Source: Actinostola sp. cb2023 (Eukaryota; Cnidaria; Anthozoa; Actiniaria; Actinostolidae). From it: a stretch of DNA of 64,000 nt. The notes beneath the pieces are model-generated. The model worked only from the letters and a program-made list of their open reading frames with translations, did not search any database and was not told the origin of the DNA. Location: assembly GCA_033675265.1 (NCBI GenBank), contig JAUJYZ010000582.1, positions 87,144 through 151,143 on the forward strand, in the 5' to 3' direction. How positions within the stretch are numbered: the stretch's first letter is position 1; each line of letters starts with the position of its first letter. Shown piece after piece: positions 1 through 13,687 of this stretch. The position numbers and the translations under genes are program-made.

Positions 1-92
1 CTTTTTTGTATGACAGCGTTCTTACAATTAGGTGTATGTATTTTACAGTACCGTATATAAGAAAACATTGAGTTCATCATCTGAGAAAAGAA

Positions 93-171
93 ATAAGCGC
101 CCTGCTTCCAATAAGCGCCCCCCTCAAATAAGCGCCTCCCCCTAGAGGTCTAAAAATGTAATAAGCGCCCG
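93..171. repeat. AATAAGCGCC short interspersed motif cluster
   Basis: The motif AATAAGCGCC occurs four times in about 80 bp, at irregular spacing with C-rich spacers, and is followed by a GCGCCCGGGGCGC palindrome. It looks like the end of a dispersed repeat rather than a regular tandem array. No function is claimed. Confidence 0.5.
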
Positions 172-1260
172 GGGCGCTAAATCGAGCATTTACGGTAGTC
201 AGCCGAACAGAACGCTAACTATTAAAATACGCCATGAAACTATATGACCAAACTCCGAACTTTGTAGTTCTCCCATGTACAATTGATCTTGTGCTTCACC
301 GAGAAACGAGACATAGTTCAGTACAATAATAACCCGGTTTTAACAGAAGACGAAATCGCACTATAGTAGCTACTAGTAGTACTTCATTGAAGTGAAATTA
401 CGCTCATGGCCGCCTAAATTGATCGTTAATTCTTCAGTCGGTCTTACTTCTCTTGTCAATCCTTCGTCTAGAACGGAATGTTCAATGATAGTTTTGTCCA
501 TAAAAAGCATTTTCAAGTGATAGTTTTTTTTTACGGCGACAAGATAATCCTTCAAAATCGTCACTAATCCTGTGGAATCCTGTGTGTTTACGTTGAAAAA
601 GTATTATGCAAATGTTTGTGTACATAGTTATTTTATTATTATTATTAATATTATTTAAAACATTTTTGTGTACAACCACAGACGTCATTTCTGTGACGTC
701 ACAGCGTTTGGCCGAGCGGTAAATGTCGCACTCAAAATGGCATATTCAATCGTGAATATCTCGAAACATATTGAACCGAATCCAAAAAAAATATTTTTCT
801 CTTAAAAGTAATACAAAAGTCTAACAATTTATGAAATAACAATTTTCACTGCATATACACTTTAAAGGGATTACAGTGTATATCCTTAATAATAGCTATA
901 GTACTACCTTCTCCGTGTGTTCATTCATCTATTTCATGCTTTTTTTTTCTCTCCTTTTTTATCTGTTCCAGTACACGGCGGAAGAGAGTGATATAAATGA
1001 ATGGATGAATGGTAGGGTTGATGGATGGATGCCATTCATTAAACATTTTTCTAATCAATCTCATAGTTACCAATATTTTATAGTTAACTTCATAGCGTTA
1101 TGATTTGTATTCCTTTCTTTGTATTATAATATAATCAATAAACTAGATTACACACGTCAACCTGGCTCATTTACTGTGTTCATTACGCAATAAAGCATGC
1201 ATGCATGGGATGGATAAATAGTACATTTTTCTCACCCCTTTCATCCTTCGCGCGGTTGTT
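172..1260. other. AT-rich intergenic stretch, no supported gene
   Basis: Only short open frames occur here, with no family resemblance. It holds a short ATT-type microsatellite near 627-655. A segment near 705-720 (TTGGCCGAGCGGTAAATG) resembles the A box of a Leu/Ser tRNA and could mark a decayed tRNA-derived SINE, but no clear B box follows. Near 855-870 is a copy of the CATATACACTTTAA end seen in the MITE at 33341-33800. Confidence 0.4.
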
Positions 1261-1265
1261 GAAAT

Positions 1266-1276
1266 GCTATAAAGTG
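1266..1276 (+). promoter_or_regulatory. possible TATA box
   Basis: A TATA-like CTATAAAG lies about 80 bp upstream of the ATG at 1352, a reasonable distance for a core promoter with a short 5' leader. The support is position and sequence only. Confidence 0.3.
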
Positions 1277-1351
1277 AGTCGGTCAAAATTTAAAACCCTT
1301 TGTTAAACAAGGTTTCCCCGAGAAAACAACTTACTGAAGTGTTTCTCTACT

Positions 1352-1577
1352 ATGGATCCAAATAAAAAATGCTGTATGAAGGAACTTCTTCGATCCTGCT
1401 TGCGAATGAATCACTGTCAGGTGTGCGGTCACACCGTTGTTGAAATGAAACGATTCTTGAATGACTTGAAAAAGCATGCTGACACTGGTGAAGATCCCAT
1501 CGTTCTGGAGAAAGATTGTGACTGTGAAACTACGTTTCATTTCAAACAAGGATATGCTGTGATTGTTAATCGATATT
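1352..1577 (+). CDS. candidate first coding exon, unrecognised cysteine-rich protein
   Basis: The open frame starts at an ATG (MDPNKKCCMKELL) and encodes about 75 residues before a good splice donor (T|GTAAGT, intron from 1578). The peptide is rich in Cys, Lys and His: CC near residues 7-8, CQVCGH near 22-27, and CDC near 56-58, so a metal-binding fold is possible but unproven. A TATA-like motif lies upstream. Reading through the donor, the frame continues to 1642, but the peptide turns low-complexity (Arg/Ser/Pro), which favours splicing. I do not recognise the family. The next exon was not found. A transposon begins only 88 bp past the donor and satellite DNA follows, so any downstream exon is far away or lost. 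Confidence 0.35.
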
Positions 1578-1664
1578 GTAAGTCTTGGGCCAGGTCTCCG
1601 AACGGATCGCGAACGTCCACCGAAAGGAATCCGAAAAAGTGAAAAGAACATAGGCATACTATAC

Positions 1665-3868
1665 CACAGGCAGCCCAACCATTGCTTTTGAGGCTACTAA
1701 ATAATTCAAAAAATGATAATTGCGTCTTTTTTTGATGGGTTCCCTTTGGTAAAGCGCGCGCGCGTGCAATACATATGTTGGGTTCCCTGTGCTGAGTAAT
1801 GTTCTATGTTGGGCTTCCTGTGTGCGTCCTGCGGGATGCGCCCGCAGCAAATGTGTATATTGAAACAAGGTATGAAACTCGGTCACGTGACAATTACGTT
1901 CAATGTGATGTGAAAATTCAATTTTTCTTCGAATAACAAAACTTTACCGTATTCTCTAAACACTTTGTAAGTGTCAGTCTTCTAACTTCAACGTACGCTG
2001 AGAAACTAATTTTTGAAATTTTGAGCGTCGTGGCCCGATGTGCGGTGCATTTAGTTGGTGCACTTTTCCGTGAGGCAGTCGGATTTTACCTTCGAGAGGA
2101 CATCGGCAAGCGCTCGGCAAATCTGAATTGTGCTCTTTTTTGCAAGTTTTAATATTTATATTTTCACTAAACATAAGTCAAAACATCTACAATATAGTAT
2201 TTGTATTGTGTTTTGATTTTTATCGATTAAAATGCTTTAAAATAGAGGCATTGTGTTTTATAAATGCAGAATAGTCTCCATATTTAGTACTACACAAGAC
2301 ATTTTTGCTATCAGTGCTTATAAACAAAATGACAAACTAACGTATTTATTTCAACAATCAGTTAAAATACGTTTACTAGCTTTTTACACACTGTTTTGCC
2401 GTTCTTTCTGTACAATTCATTCACTATATTGATCAGTATTACTATGGATATTGTTTTGTATATAAAAATACAAAATTAATAAATTTGATGCCTGTCACCA
2501 CAATCGACGAAGTTGTGAATGAATAACAAACATCGGAGTGCGATATTAAAAGCTTACTTGCGTTCTTCCGTGAACCATATTTAAAATTACTCTGTGTTTC
2601 TCTCAGATGATAGTATTTGCTAAATGAGTTGTACTATGTCAATGATAATAAAGAACAACTGTTAATATTTTAGTTCATGGCTGCTTCATGAGTCCATCGC
2701 CATTCATCATGACTCCTTCGATGTCAGTGAATTTGAGTTCGTCTATATTTTTGCCTTCAGATGGTGTATGCTGTGTTGGCGTTCCGGCTTGTGTTTTAAG
2801 AAGTAAGCTTACTGTAAGAAAGTACAAAATAACATAGATGAGAGAGTCATAATGTTTAAACAGATAAAGTACTAGGTTCTTTGTTGAACTTGATTGAAGT
2901 GTACAGTGTGTAAGTCTTATTTCAATGACAACTGTACACAAGTGAAATAGCTCGGTCATAAACTTAATTTATGAAAAATAACTGAAGCAGCCCTTCTGCC
3001 ATAGTATAGGCAATTAAGTCCTTTCATGTCTTTTATTAGAGAACAGTTAGAGCAAAAACTACTAAAACCTCAAGAAAATAATTCAGAAAATATATTTAGT
3101 TCAGCTTAGTTTTCAACAAAACTGTCGTGTGTCGAGCACAACATACAATTCTCCACCATTCAAAATGAAAAAGGACTACTTTAAAACCGTCAAATTTCAT
3201 CTAAAGCTACTTAAAGTTGACATGAATTGTGAACTTCTAAACTTACCATGGATAAGGAAAAGAATCCAAACGCTTACACCGAAAACATCATGTTTTGCTT
3301 CATCAACTTCTCCGCCATTTTTCAAAACTTCAGCGACTTCACCCTGGGTACCCCCACGGGCCTGTAGCGTACGACGACTTCGGCTCTTCGGTTCACGGAA
3401 AAGTGCACCAACAAAATGCACCGCACATCAGGCCATCACGTGACTGGAGTTTCATACCTTGTGTAAATAGAGTCGTTTTCGTATGAGTGGGAAACCTACG
3501 GTACGGAGTTACGGTCACGGTACGGAATCGAAGACATTGTATTCAACCAATCACAGCGCGCAAAATCATCGCTCAACCAATCAGAATGCTTGGATACGGC
3601 ATGATGATGGCGCGATACGGTCACTACACCGCACGAACCGTACCGTAGCTACTTCCCACTCATACGAAAACGACTCTATACACATACACTGCGGGACGCG
3701 CGGGATGCACACAGGAAGCCCAAAATAGGACATTACTCAACACAGGGAACCCAACAGTATGTATTGCGCGCGCGCGCGCTTTACCACAGGAAACCCATCA
3801 AAAAAAGACGCAAATATCATTTTTTGAATTATTTAGTAGCCTCAAAAGCAATGGTTGGGCTACCTGTG
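1665..3868. mobile_element. non-autonomous DNA element with long TIRs and 7-bp TSD
   Basis: The ends are CACAGGCAGCCCAACC on the left and the inverse GGTTGGGCTACCTGTG on the right. They are flanked by the direct repeat ACTATAC (1658-1664 and 3869-3875), a 7-bp target duplication. The first 160 bp or so of each end are near-identical inverted copies, including a GC dinucleotide run. Homology continues in patches to about 2078 on the left and 3375 on the right; the right arm is interrupted by a TA-flanked MITE at 3468-3678. No transposase frame is visible. The superfamily is uncertain, since 7 bp is not the usual length for hAT (8) or Mutator (9). Confidence 0.8.
3468..3678. mobile_element. TA-flanked hairpin MITE inside a TIR
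   Basis: TAGAGTCGTTTTCGTATGAG on the left is the inverse of the right end, with TA at each border, as in mariner-type MITEs. It sits in the right TIR of the 1665-3868 element and is absent from the left TIR, so it inserted later. The interior holds CCAATCA boxes and TACGG-rich arms. Confidence 0.8.
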
Positions 3869-3878
3869 ACTATACTAC

Positions 3879-6800
3879 TGACTACAGGTACAGGGAACTT
3901 TATTATTGGTCAACACTGGTAACTAGTCATAAGACTACATGTAAAAGGAACTTTACTATTGGTCAACACTGGTAACCAGTCATAACACTACATGTACAAG
4001 GAACTTTACTATTGGTCAACACTGGTAACCAGTCATAAGACTACATGTACAGGGAACTTTACTATTGGTCAATACTGGTAACCAGTCATAAGACTACATG
4101 TACAAGGAACTTTACTATTGGTCAACACTGGTAACCAGTCATAAGACTACATGTACAGGGAACACTTTACTATTGGTCAACACTGGTAACCAGTCATAAG
4201 ACTACATGTACAGGGAACTTTACTATTGGTCAACACTGGTAACCAGTCATAAGACTACATGTACAAGGAACTTTACTATTGGTCAACACTGGTAACCAGT
4301 CATAAGACTACATGTACAGGGAACACTTTACTATTGGTCAACACTGGTAACCAGTCATAAGACTACATGTACAGGGAACTTTACTATTGGTCAACACTGG
4401 TAACCAGTCATAAGACTACATGTACAAGGAACTTTACTATTGGTCAACACTGGTAACCAGTCATAAGACTACATGTACAGGGAACTTTACTATTGGTCAA
4501 CACTGGTAACCAGTCATAAGACTACATGTACAAGGAACTTTACTATTGGTCAACACTGGTAACCAGTCATAAGACTACATGTACAGGGAACTTTACTATT
4601 GGTCAACACTGGTAACCAGTCATAAGACTACATGTACAGGGAACACTTTACTATTGGTCAACACTGGTAACCAGTCATAAGACTACATGTACAGGGAACT
4701 TTACTATTGGTCAACACTGGTAACCAGTCATAAGACTACATGTACAAGGAACTTTACTATTGGTCAACACTGGTAACCAGTCATAAGACTACATGTACAG
4801 GGAACACTTTACTATTGGTCAACACTGGTAACCAGTCATAAGACTACATGTACAAGGAACTTTACTATTGGTCAACACTGGTAACCAGTCATAAGACTAC
4901 ATGTACAGGGAACACTTTACTATTGGTCAACACTGACCAGTAACCAGTCATAAGACTACATGTACAGGGAACACTGTACTATTGGTCAACACTGGTAACC
5001 AGTCATAAGACTACATGTACAGGGAACTTTATTATTGGTCAACACTGGTAACTAGTCATAAGACTACATGTAAAAGGAACTTTACTATTGGTCAACACTG
5101 GTAACCAGTCATAACACTACATGTACAAGGAACTTTACTATTGGTCAACACTGGTAACCAGTCATAAGACTACATGTACAGGGAACACTTTACTATTGGT
5201 CAACACTGGTAACCAGTCATAAGACTACATGTACAAGGAACTTTACTATTGGTCAACACTGGTAACCAGTCATAAGACTACATGTACAGGGAACACTTTA
5301 CTATTGGTCAACACTGGTAACCAGTCATAAGACTACATGTACAGGGAACACTTTACTATTGGTCAACACTGGTAACCAGTCATAAGACTACATGTACAGG
5401 GAACTTTATTATTGGTCAACACTGGTAACTAGTCATAAGACTACATGTAAAAGGAACTTTACTATTGGTCAACACTGGTAACCAGTCATAAGACTACATG
5501 TACAAGGAACTTTACTATTGGTCAACACTGGTAACCAGTCATAAGACTACATGTACAGGGAACGGCTTTACTATTGGTCAACACTGGTAACCAGTCATAA
5601 GACTACATGTACAGGGAACACTTTACTATTGGTCAACACTGGTAACCAGTCATAAGACTACATGTACAGGGAACTTTACTATTGGTCAACACTGGTAACC
5701 AGTCATAAGACTACATGTACAAGGAACTTTACTATTGGTCAACACTGGTAACCAGTCATAAGACTACATGTACAGGGAACTTTACTATTGGTCAACACTG
5801 GTAACCAGTCATAAGACTACATGTACAAGGAACTTTACTATTGGTCAACACTGGTAACCAGTCATAAGACTACATGTACAGGGAACTTTACTATTGGTCA
5901 ACACTGGTAACCAGTCATAAGACTACATGTACAGGGAACACTTTACTATTGGTCAACACTGGTAACCAGTCATAAGACTACATGTACAGGGAACTTTACT
6001 ATTGGTCAACACTGGTAACCAGTCATAAGACTACATGTACAAGGAACTTTACTATTGGTCAACACTGGTAACCAGTCATAAGACTACATGTACAGGGAAC
6101 ACTTTACTATTGGTCAACACTGGTAACCAGTCATAAGACTACATGTACAAGGAACTTTACTATTGGTCAACACTGGTAACCAGTCATAAGACTACATGTA
6201 CAGGGAACACTTTACTATTGGTCAACACTGACCAGTAACCAGTCATAAGACTACATGTACAGGGAACACTTTACTATTGGTCAACACTGGTAACCAGTCA
6301 TAAGACTACATGTACAGGGAACTTTATTATTGGTCAACACTGGTAACTAGTCATAAGACTACATGTAAAAGGAACTTTACTATTGGTCAACACTGGTAAC
6401 CAGTCATAACACTACATGTACAAGGAACTTTACTATTGGTCAACACTGGTAACCAGTCATAAGACTACATGTACAGGGAACTTTACTATTGGTCAATACT
6501 GGTAACCAGTCATAAGACTACATGTACAAGGAACTTTACTATTGGTCAACACTGGTAACCAGTCATAAGACTACATGTACAGGGAACACTTTACTATTGG
6601 TCAACACTGGTAACCAGTCATAAGACTACATGTACAGGGAACTTTACTATTGGTCAACACTGGTAACCAGTCATAAGACTACATGTACAAGGAACTTTAC
6701 TATTGGTCAACACTGGTAACCAGTCATAAGACTACATGTACAGGGAACACTTTACTATTGGTCAACACTGGTAACCAGTCATAAGACTACATGTACAGGG

Positions 6801-9800
6801 AACTTTACTATTGGTCAACACTGGTAACCAGTCATAAGACTACATGTACAAGGAACTTTACTATTGGTCAACACTGGTAACCAGTCATAAGACTACATGT
6901 ACAGGGAACTTTACTATTGGTCAACACTGGTAACCAGTCATAAGACTACATGTACAAGGAACTTTACTATTGGTCAACACTGGTAACCAGTCATAAGACT
7001 ACATGTACAGGGAACTTTACTATTGGTCAACACTGGTAACCAGTCATAAGACTACATGTACAGGGAACACTTTACTATTGGTCAACACTGGTAACCAGTC
7101 ATAAGACTACATGTACAGGGAACTTTACTATTGGTCAACACTGGTAACCAGTCATAAGACTACATGTACAGGGAACACTTTACTATTGGTCAACACTGGT
7201 AACCAGTCATAAGACTACATGTACAGGGAACACTTTACTATTGGTCAACACTGGTAACCAGTCATAAGACTACATGTACAAGGAACACTTTACTATTGGT
7301 CAACACTGACCAGTAACCAGTCATAAGACTACATGTACAGGGAACACTTTACTATTGGTCAACACTGGTAACCAGTCATAAGACTACATGTACAGGGAAA
7401 CTTTACTATTGGTCAACACTGGTAACTAGTCATAAGACTACATGTACAAGGAACTTTACTATTGGTCAACACTGGTAACCAGTCATAAGACTACATGTAC
7501 AAGGAACTTTACTATTGGTCAACACTGGTAACCAGTCATAAGACTACATGTACAGGGAACTTTACTATTGGTCAACACTGGTAACCAGTCATAAGACTAC
7601 ATGTACAAGGAACTTTACTATTGGTCAACACTGGTAACCAGTCATAAGACTACATGTACAGGGAACACTTTACTATTGGTCAACACTGGTAACCAGTCAT
7701 AAGACTACATGTACAGGGAACTTTACTATTGGTCAACACTGGTAACCAGTCATAAGACTACATGTACAAGGAACTTTACTATTGGTCAACACTGGTAACC
7801 AGTCATAAGACTACATGTAACTTTACTATTGGTCAACACTGGTAACCAGTCATAAGACTACATGTACAGGGAACTTTACTATTGGTCAACACTGGTAACC
7901 AGTCATAAGACTACATGTACAAGGAACTTTACTATTGGTCAACACTGGTAACCAGTCATAAGACTACATGTACAGGGAACTTTACTATTGGTCAACACTG
8001 GTAACCAGTCATAAGACTACATGTACAGGGAACTTTACTATTGGTCAACACTGGTAACCAGTCATAAGACTACATGTACAGGGAACTTTACTATTGGTCA
8101 ACACTGGTAACCAGTCATAAGACTACATGTACAGGGAACTTTACTATTGGTCAACACTGGTAACCAGTCATAAGACTACATGTACAAGGAACTTTACTAT
8201 TGGTCAACACTGGTAACCAGTCATAAGACTACATGTACAGGGAACTTTACTATTGGTCAACACTGGTAACCAGTCATAAGACTACATGTACAGGGAACAC
8301 TTTACTATTGGTCAACACTGGTAACCAGTCATAAGACTACATGTACAGGGAACACTTTACTATTGGTCAACACTGGTAACCAGTCATAAGACTACATGTA
8401 CAAGGAAACTTTACTATTGGTCAACACTGGTAACCAGTCATAAGACTACATGTACAGGGAACACTTTACTATTGGTCAACACTGGTAACCAGTCATAAGA
8501 CTACATGTACAGGGAACTTTACTATTGGTCAACACTGGTAACCAGTCATAAGACTACATGTACAGGGAACTTTACTATTGGTCAACACTGGTAACCAGTC
8601 ATAAGACTACATGTACAGGGAAACTTTACTATTGGTCAACACTGGTAACCAGTCATAAGACTACATGTACAGGGAACTTTACTATTGGTCAACACTGGTA
8701 ACCAGTCATAAGACTACATGTACAAGGAACTTTACTATTGGTCAACACTGGTAACCAGTCATAAGACTACATGTACAGGGAACTTTACTATTGGTCAACA
8801 CTGGTAACCAGTCATAAGACTACATGTACAGGGAACACTTTACTATTGGTCAACACTGGTAACCAGTCATAAGACTACATGTACAGGGAAACTTTACTAT
8901 TGGTCAACACTGGTAACCAGTCATAAGACTACATGTACAGGGAACTTTACTATTGGTCAACACTGGTAACCAGTCATAAGACTACATGTACAGGGAACAC
9001 TTTACTATTGGTCAACACTGGTAACCAGTCATAAGACTACATGTACAGGGAACTTTACTATTGGTCAACACTGGTAACCAGTCATAAGACTACATGTACA
9101 GGGAACACTTTACTATTGGTCAACACTGGTAACCAGTCATAAGACTACATGTACAGGGAACACTTTACTATTGGTCAACACTGGTAACCAGTCATAAGAC
9201 TACATGTACAAGGAACTTTACTATTGGTCAACACTGGTAACCAGTCATAAGACTACATGTACAGGGAACTTTACTATTGGTCAACACTGGTAACCAGTCA
9301 TAAGACTACATGTACAGGGAACTTTACTATTGGTCAACACTGGTAACCAGTCATAAGACTACATGTACAAGGAACTTTACTATTGGTCAACACTGGTAAC
9401 CAGTCATAAGACTACATGTACAGGGAACTTTACTATTGGTCAACACTGGTAACCAGTCATAAGACTACATGTACAGGGAACTTTACTATTGGTCAACACT
9501 GGTAACCAGTCATAAGACTACATGTACAGGGAACTTTACTATTGGTCAACACTGGTAACCAGTCATAAGACTACATGTACAGGGAACTTTACTATTGGTC
9601 AACACTGGTAACCAGTCATAAGACTACATGTACAGGGAACTTTACTATTGGTCAACACTGGTAACCAGTCATAAGACTACATGTACAGGGAACTTTACTA
9701 TTGGTCAACACTGGTAACCAGTCATAAGACTACATGTACAGGGAACTTTACTATTGGTCAACACTGGTAACCAGTCATAAGACTACATGTACAGGGAACT

Positions 9801-12800
9801 TTACTATTGGTCAACACTGGTAACCAGTCATAAGACTACATGTACAGGGAACTTTACTATTGGTCAACACTGGTAACCAGTCATAAGACTACATGTACAG
9901 GGAACTTTACTATTGGTCAACACTGGTAACCAGTCATAAGACTACATGTACAGGGAACTTTACTATTGGTCAACACTGGTAACCAGTCATAAGACTACAT
10001 GTACAGGGAACTTTACTATTGGTCAACACTGGTAACCAGTCATAAGACTACATGTACAGGGAACTTTACTATTGGTCAACACTGGTAACCAGTCATAAGA
10101 CTACATGTACAGGGAACTTTACTATTGGTCAACACTGGTAACCAGTCATAAGACTACATGTACAGGGAACACTTTACTATTGGTCAACACTGGTAACCAG
10201 TCATAAGACTACATGTACAGGGAAACTTTACTATTGGTCAACACTGGTAACCAGTCATAAGACTACATGTACAGGGAACTTTACTATTGGTCAACACTGG
10301 TAACCAGTCATAAGACTACATGTACAGGAAACTTTACTATTGGTCAACACTGGTAACCAGTCATAAGACTACATGTACAGGAAACTTTACTATTGGTCAA
10401 CACTGGTAACCAGTCATAAGACTACATGTACAGGGAACACTTTACTATTGGTCAACACTGGTAACCAGTCATAAGACTACATGTACAGGGAACTTTACTA
10501 TTGGTCAACACTGGTAACCAGTCATAAGACTACATGTACAGGGAACTTTACTATTGGTCAACACTGGTAACCAGTCATAAGACTACATGTACAAGGAACT
10601 TTACTATTGGTCAACACTGGTAACCAGTCATAAGACTACATGTACAGGGAACTTTACTATTGGTCAACACTGGTAACCAGTCATAAGACTACATGTACAG
10701 GGAAACTTTACTATTGGTCAACACTGGTAACCAGTCATAAGACTACATGTACAGGGAACTTTACTATTGGTCAACACTGGTAACCAGTCATAAGACTACA
10801 TGTACAGGGGAACTTTACTTTACTATTGGTCAACACTGGTAACCAGTAACCATCATAAGACTACATGTACAGGAACTTTACTATTGGTCAACACTGGTAA
10901 CCAGTCATAAGACTACATGTACAAGGAACTTTACTATTGGTCAACACTGGTAACCAGTCATAAGACTACATGTACAAGGAACTTTACTATTGGTCAACAC
11001 TGGTAACCAGTCATAAGACTACATGTACAGGGACACTTTACTATTGGTCAACACTGGTAACCAGTCATAAGACTACATGTACAAGGAACTTTACTATTGG
11101 TCAACACTGGTAACCAGTCATAAGACTACATGTACAGGGAACTTTACTATTGGTCAACACTGGTAACCAGTCATAAGACTACATGTACAAGGAACTTTAC
11201 TATTGGTCAACACTGGTAACCAGTCATAAGACTACATGTACAGGGAACACTTTACTATTGGTCAACAACACTGGTAACCAGGGTCATTGGTCAAAGACAT
11301 AAGACTACATGTACAGGGAACTTTACTATTGGTCAACACTGGTAACCAGTCATAAGACTACATGTACAGGGAACTTTACTATTGGTCAACACTGGTAACC
11401 AGTCATAAGACTACATGTACAGGGAACTTTACTATTGGTCAACACTGGTAACCAGTCATAAGACTACATGTACAGGGAACTTTACTATTGGTCAACACTG
11501 GTAACCAGTCATAAGACTACATGTACAGGGACACTTTACTATTGGTCAACACTGGTAACCAGTCATAAGACTACATGTACAGGGAAACTTTACTATTGGT
11601 CAACACTGGTAACCAGTCATAAGACTACATGTACAGGGACACTTTACTATTGGTCAACACTGGTAACCAGTCATAACTGGACTACATGTACAGGGAACAC
11701 TTTACTATTGGTCAACACTGGTAACCAGTCATAAGACTACATGTACAGGGAACTTTACTATTGGTCAACACTGGTAACCAGTCATAAGACTACTACATGT
11801 ACAGGGAACTTTACTATTGGTCAACACTGGTAACCAGTCATAAGACTACATGTACAGGGAACTTTACTATTGGTCAACACTGGTAACCAGTCATAAGACT
11901 ACATGTACAAGGGAACTTTACTATTGGTCAACACTGGTAACCAGTCATAAGACTACATGTACAGGGAACTTTACTATTGGTCAACACTGGTAACCAGTCA
12001 TAAGACTACATGTACAGGGAACACTTTACTATTGGTCAACACTGGGGTAACCAGTCATAAGACTACATGTACAGGGAACTTTACTATTGGTCAACACTGG
12101 TAACCAGTCATAAGACTACATGTACAGGGAAACTTTACTATTGGTCAACACTGGTAACCAGTCATAAGACTACATGTACAGGGAACTTTACTATTGGTCA
12201 ACACTGGTAACCAGTCATAAGACTACATGTACAGGGGGAACTTTACTATTGGTCAACACTGGTAACCAGTCATAAGACTACATGTACAGGGAACTTTACT
12301 ATTGGTCAACACTGGTAACCAGTCATAAGACTACATGTACAGGGACACTTTACTATTGGTCAACACTGGTAACCAGTCATAAGACTACATGTACAGGGAA
12401 CTTTACTATTGGTCAACACTGGTAACCAGTCATAAGACTACATGTACAGGGAACACTTTACTATTGGTCAACACTGGTAACCAGTCATAAGACTACATGT
12501 ACAGGGAACACTTTACTATTGGTCAACACTGGTAACCAGTCATAATAAGACTACATGTACAAGGAACTTTACTATTGGTCAACACTGGTAACCAGTCATA
12601 AGACTACATGTACAGGGAACACTTTACTATTGGTCAACACTGGTAACCAGTCATAAGACTACATGTACAGGGAACTTTACTATTGGTCAACACTGGTAAC
12701 CAGTCATAAGACTACATGTACAGGGAACTTTACTATTGGTCAACACTGGTAACCAGTCATAAGACTACATGTACAGGGAACACTTTACTATTGGTCAACA

Positions 12801-13687
12801 CTGGTAACCAGTCATAAGACTACATGTACAGGGACACTTTACTATTGGTCAACACTGGTAACCAGTCATAAGACTACATGTACAAGGAACTTTACTATTG
12901 GTCAACACTGGTAACCAGTCATAAGACTACATGTACAGGGAAACTTTACTATTGGTCAACACTGGTAACCAGTCATAAGACTACATGTACAGGGAACACT
13001 TTACTATTGGTCAACACTGGTAACCAGTCATAAGACTACATGTACAGGGAAACTTTACTATTGGTCAACACTGGTAACCAGTCATAAGACTACATGTACA
13101 GGGAAACTTTACTATTGGTCAACACTGGTAACCAGTCATAAGACTACATGTACAGGGGAACACTTTACTATTGGTCAACACTGGTAACCAGTCATAAGAC
13201 TACATGTACAGGGAACTTTACTATTGGTCAACACTGGTAACCAGTCATAAGACTGGTAACTTTACTATTGGTCAACACTGGTAACCAGTCATAAGACTAC
13301 ATGTACAGGGAACACTTTACTATTGGTCAACACTGGTAACCAGTCATAAGACTACATGTACAGGGAAACTTTACTATTGGTCAACACTGGTAACCAGTCA
13401 TAAGACTACATGTACAAGGAACAACTTTACTATTGGTCAACACTGGTAACCAGTCATAAGACTACATGTAGACAGGGAACTTTACTATTGGTCAACACTG
13501 GTAACCAGTCATAAGACTACATGTACAAGGATCTTTACTATTGGTCAACACTGGTAACCAGTCATAAGACTACATGTACAGGGAACACTTACTATTGGTC
13601 AACACTGGTAACCAGTCATAAGACTACATGTACAGGGAACACTTTACTATTGGTCAACACTGGTAACCAGTCATAAGACTACATGTA
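3879..13687. repeat. 53-bp satellite array (about 180 copies)
   Basis: Head-to-tail 53-bp units run to the sequencing gap. Each unit holds TTTACTATTGGTCAACACTG, the palindrome ACTGGTAACCAGT, and the overlapping palindromes ACATGT and TGTACA. The main variants are ACAGGGAAC versus ACAAGGAAC, and GAACTTTAC versus GAACACTTTAC (a 55-bp unit). Rare marker units (TTATTATTGG...TAACTAGTC...TGTAAAAGG; CACTGACCAGTAACC) recur at about 1.1-1.3-kb spacing in the left third. Around 9420-10150 the array is nearly uniform. No gene is present; the array merely contains short repeated open frames. Confidence 0.97.

Noticed and set aside
700..745. A tRNA gene
   Set aside because: Only an A-box-like string is present; no B box or cloverleaf could be drawn, so at most a decayed SINE.
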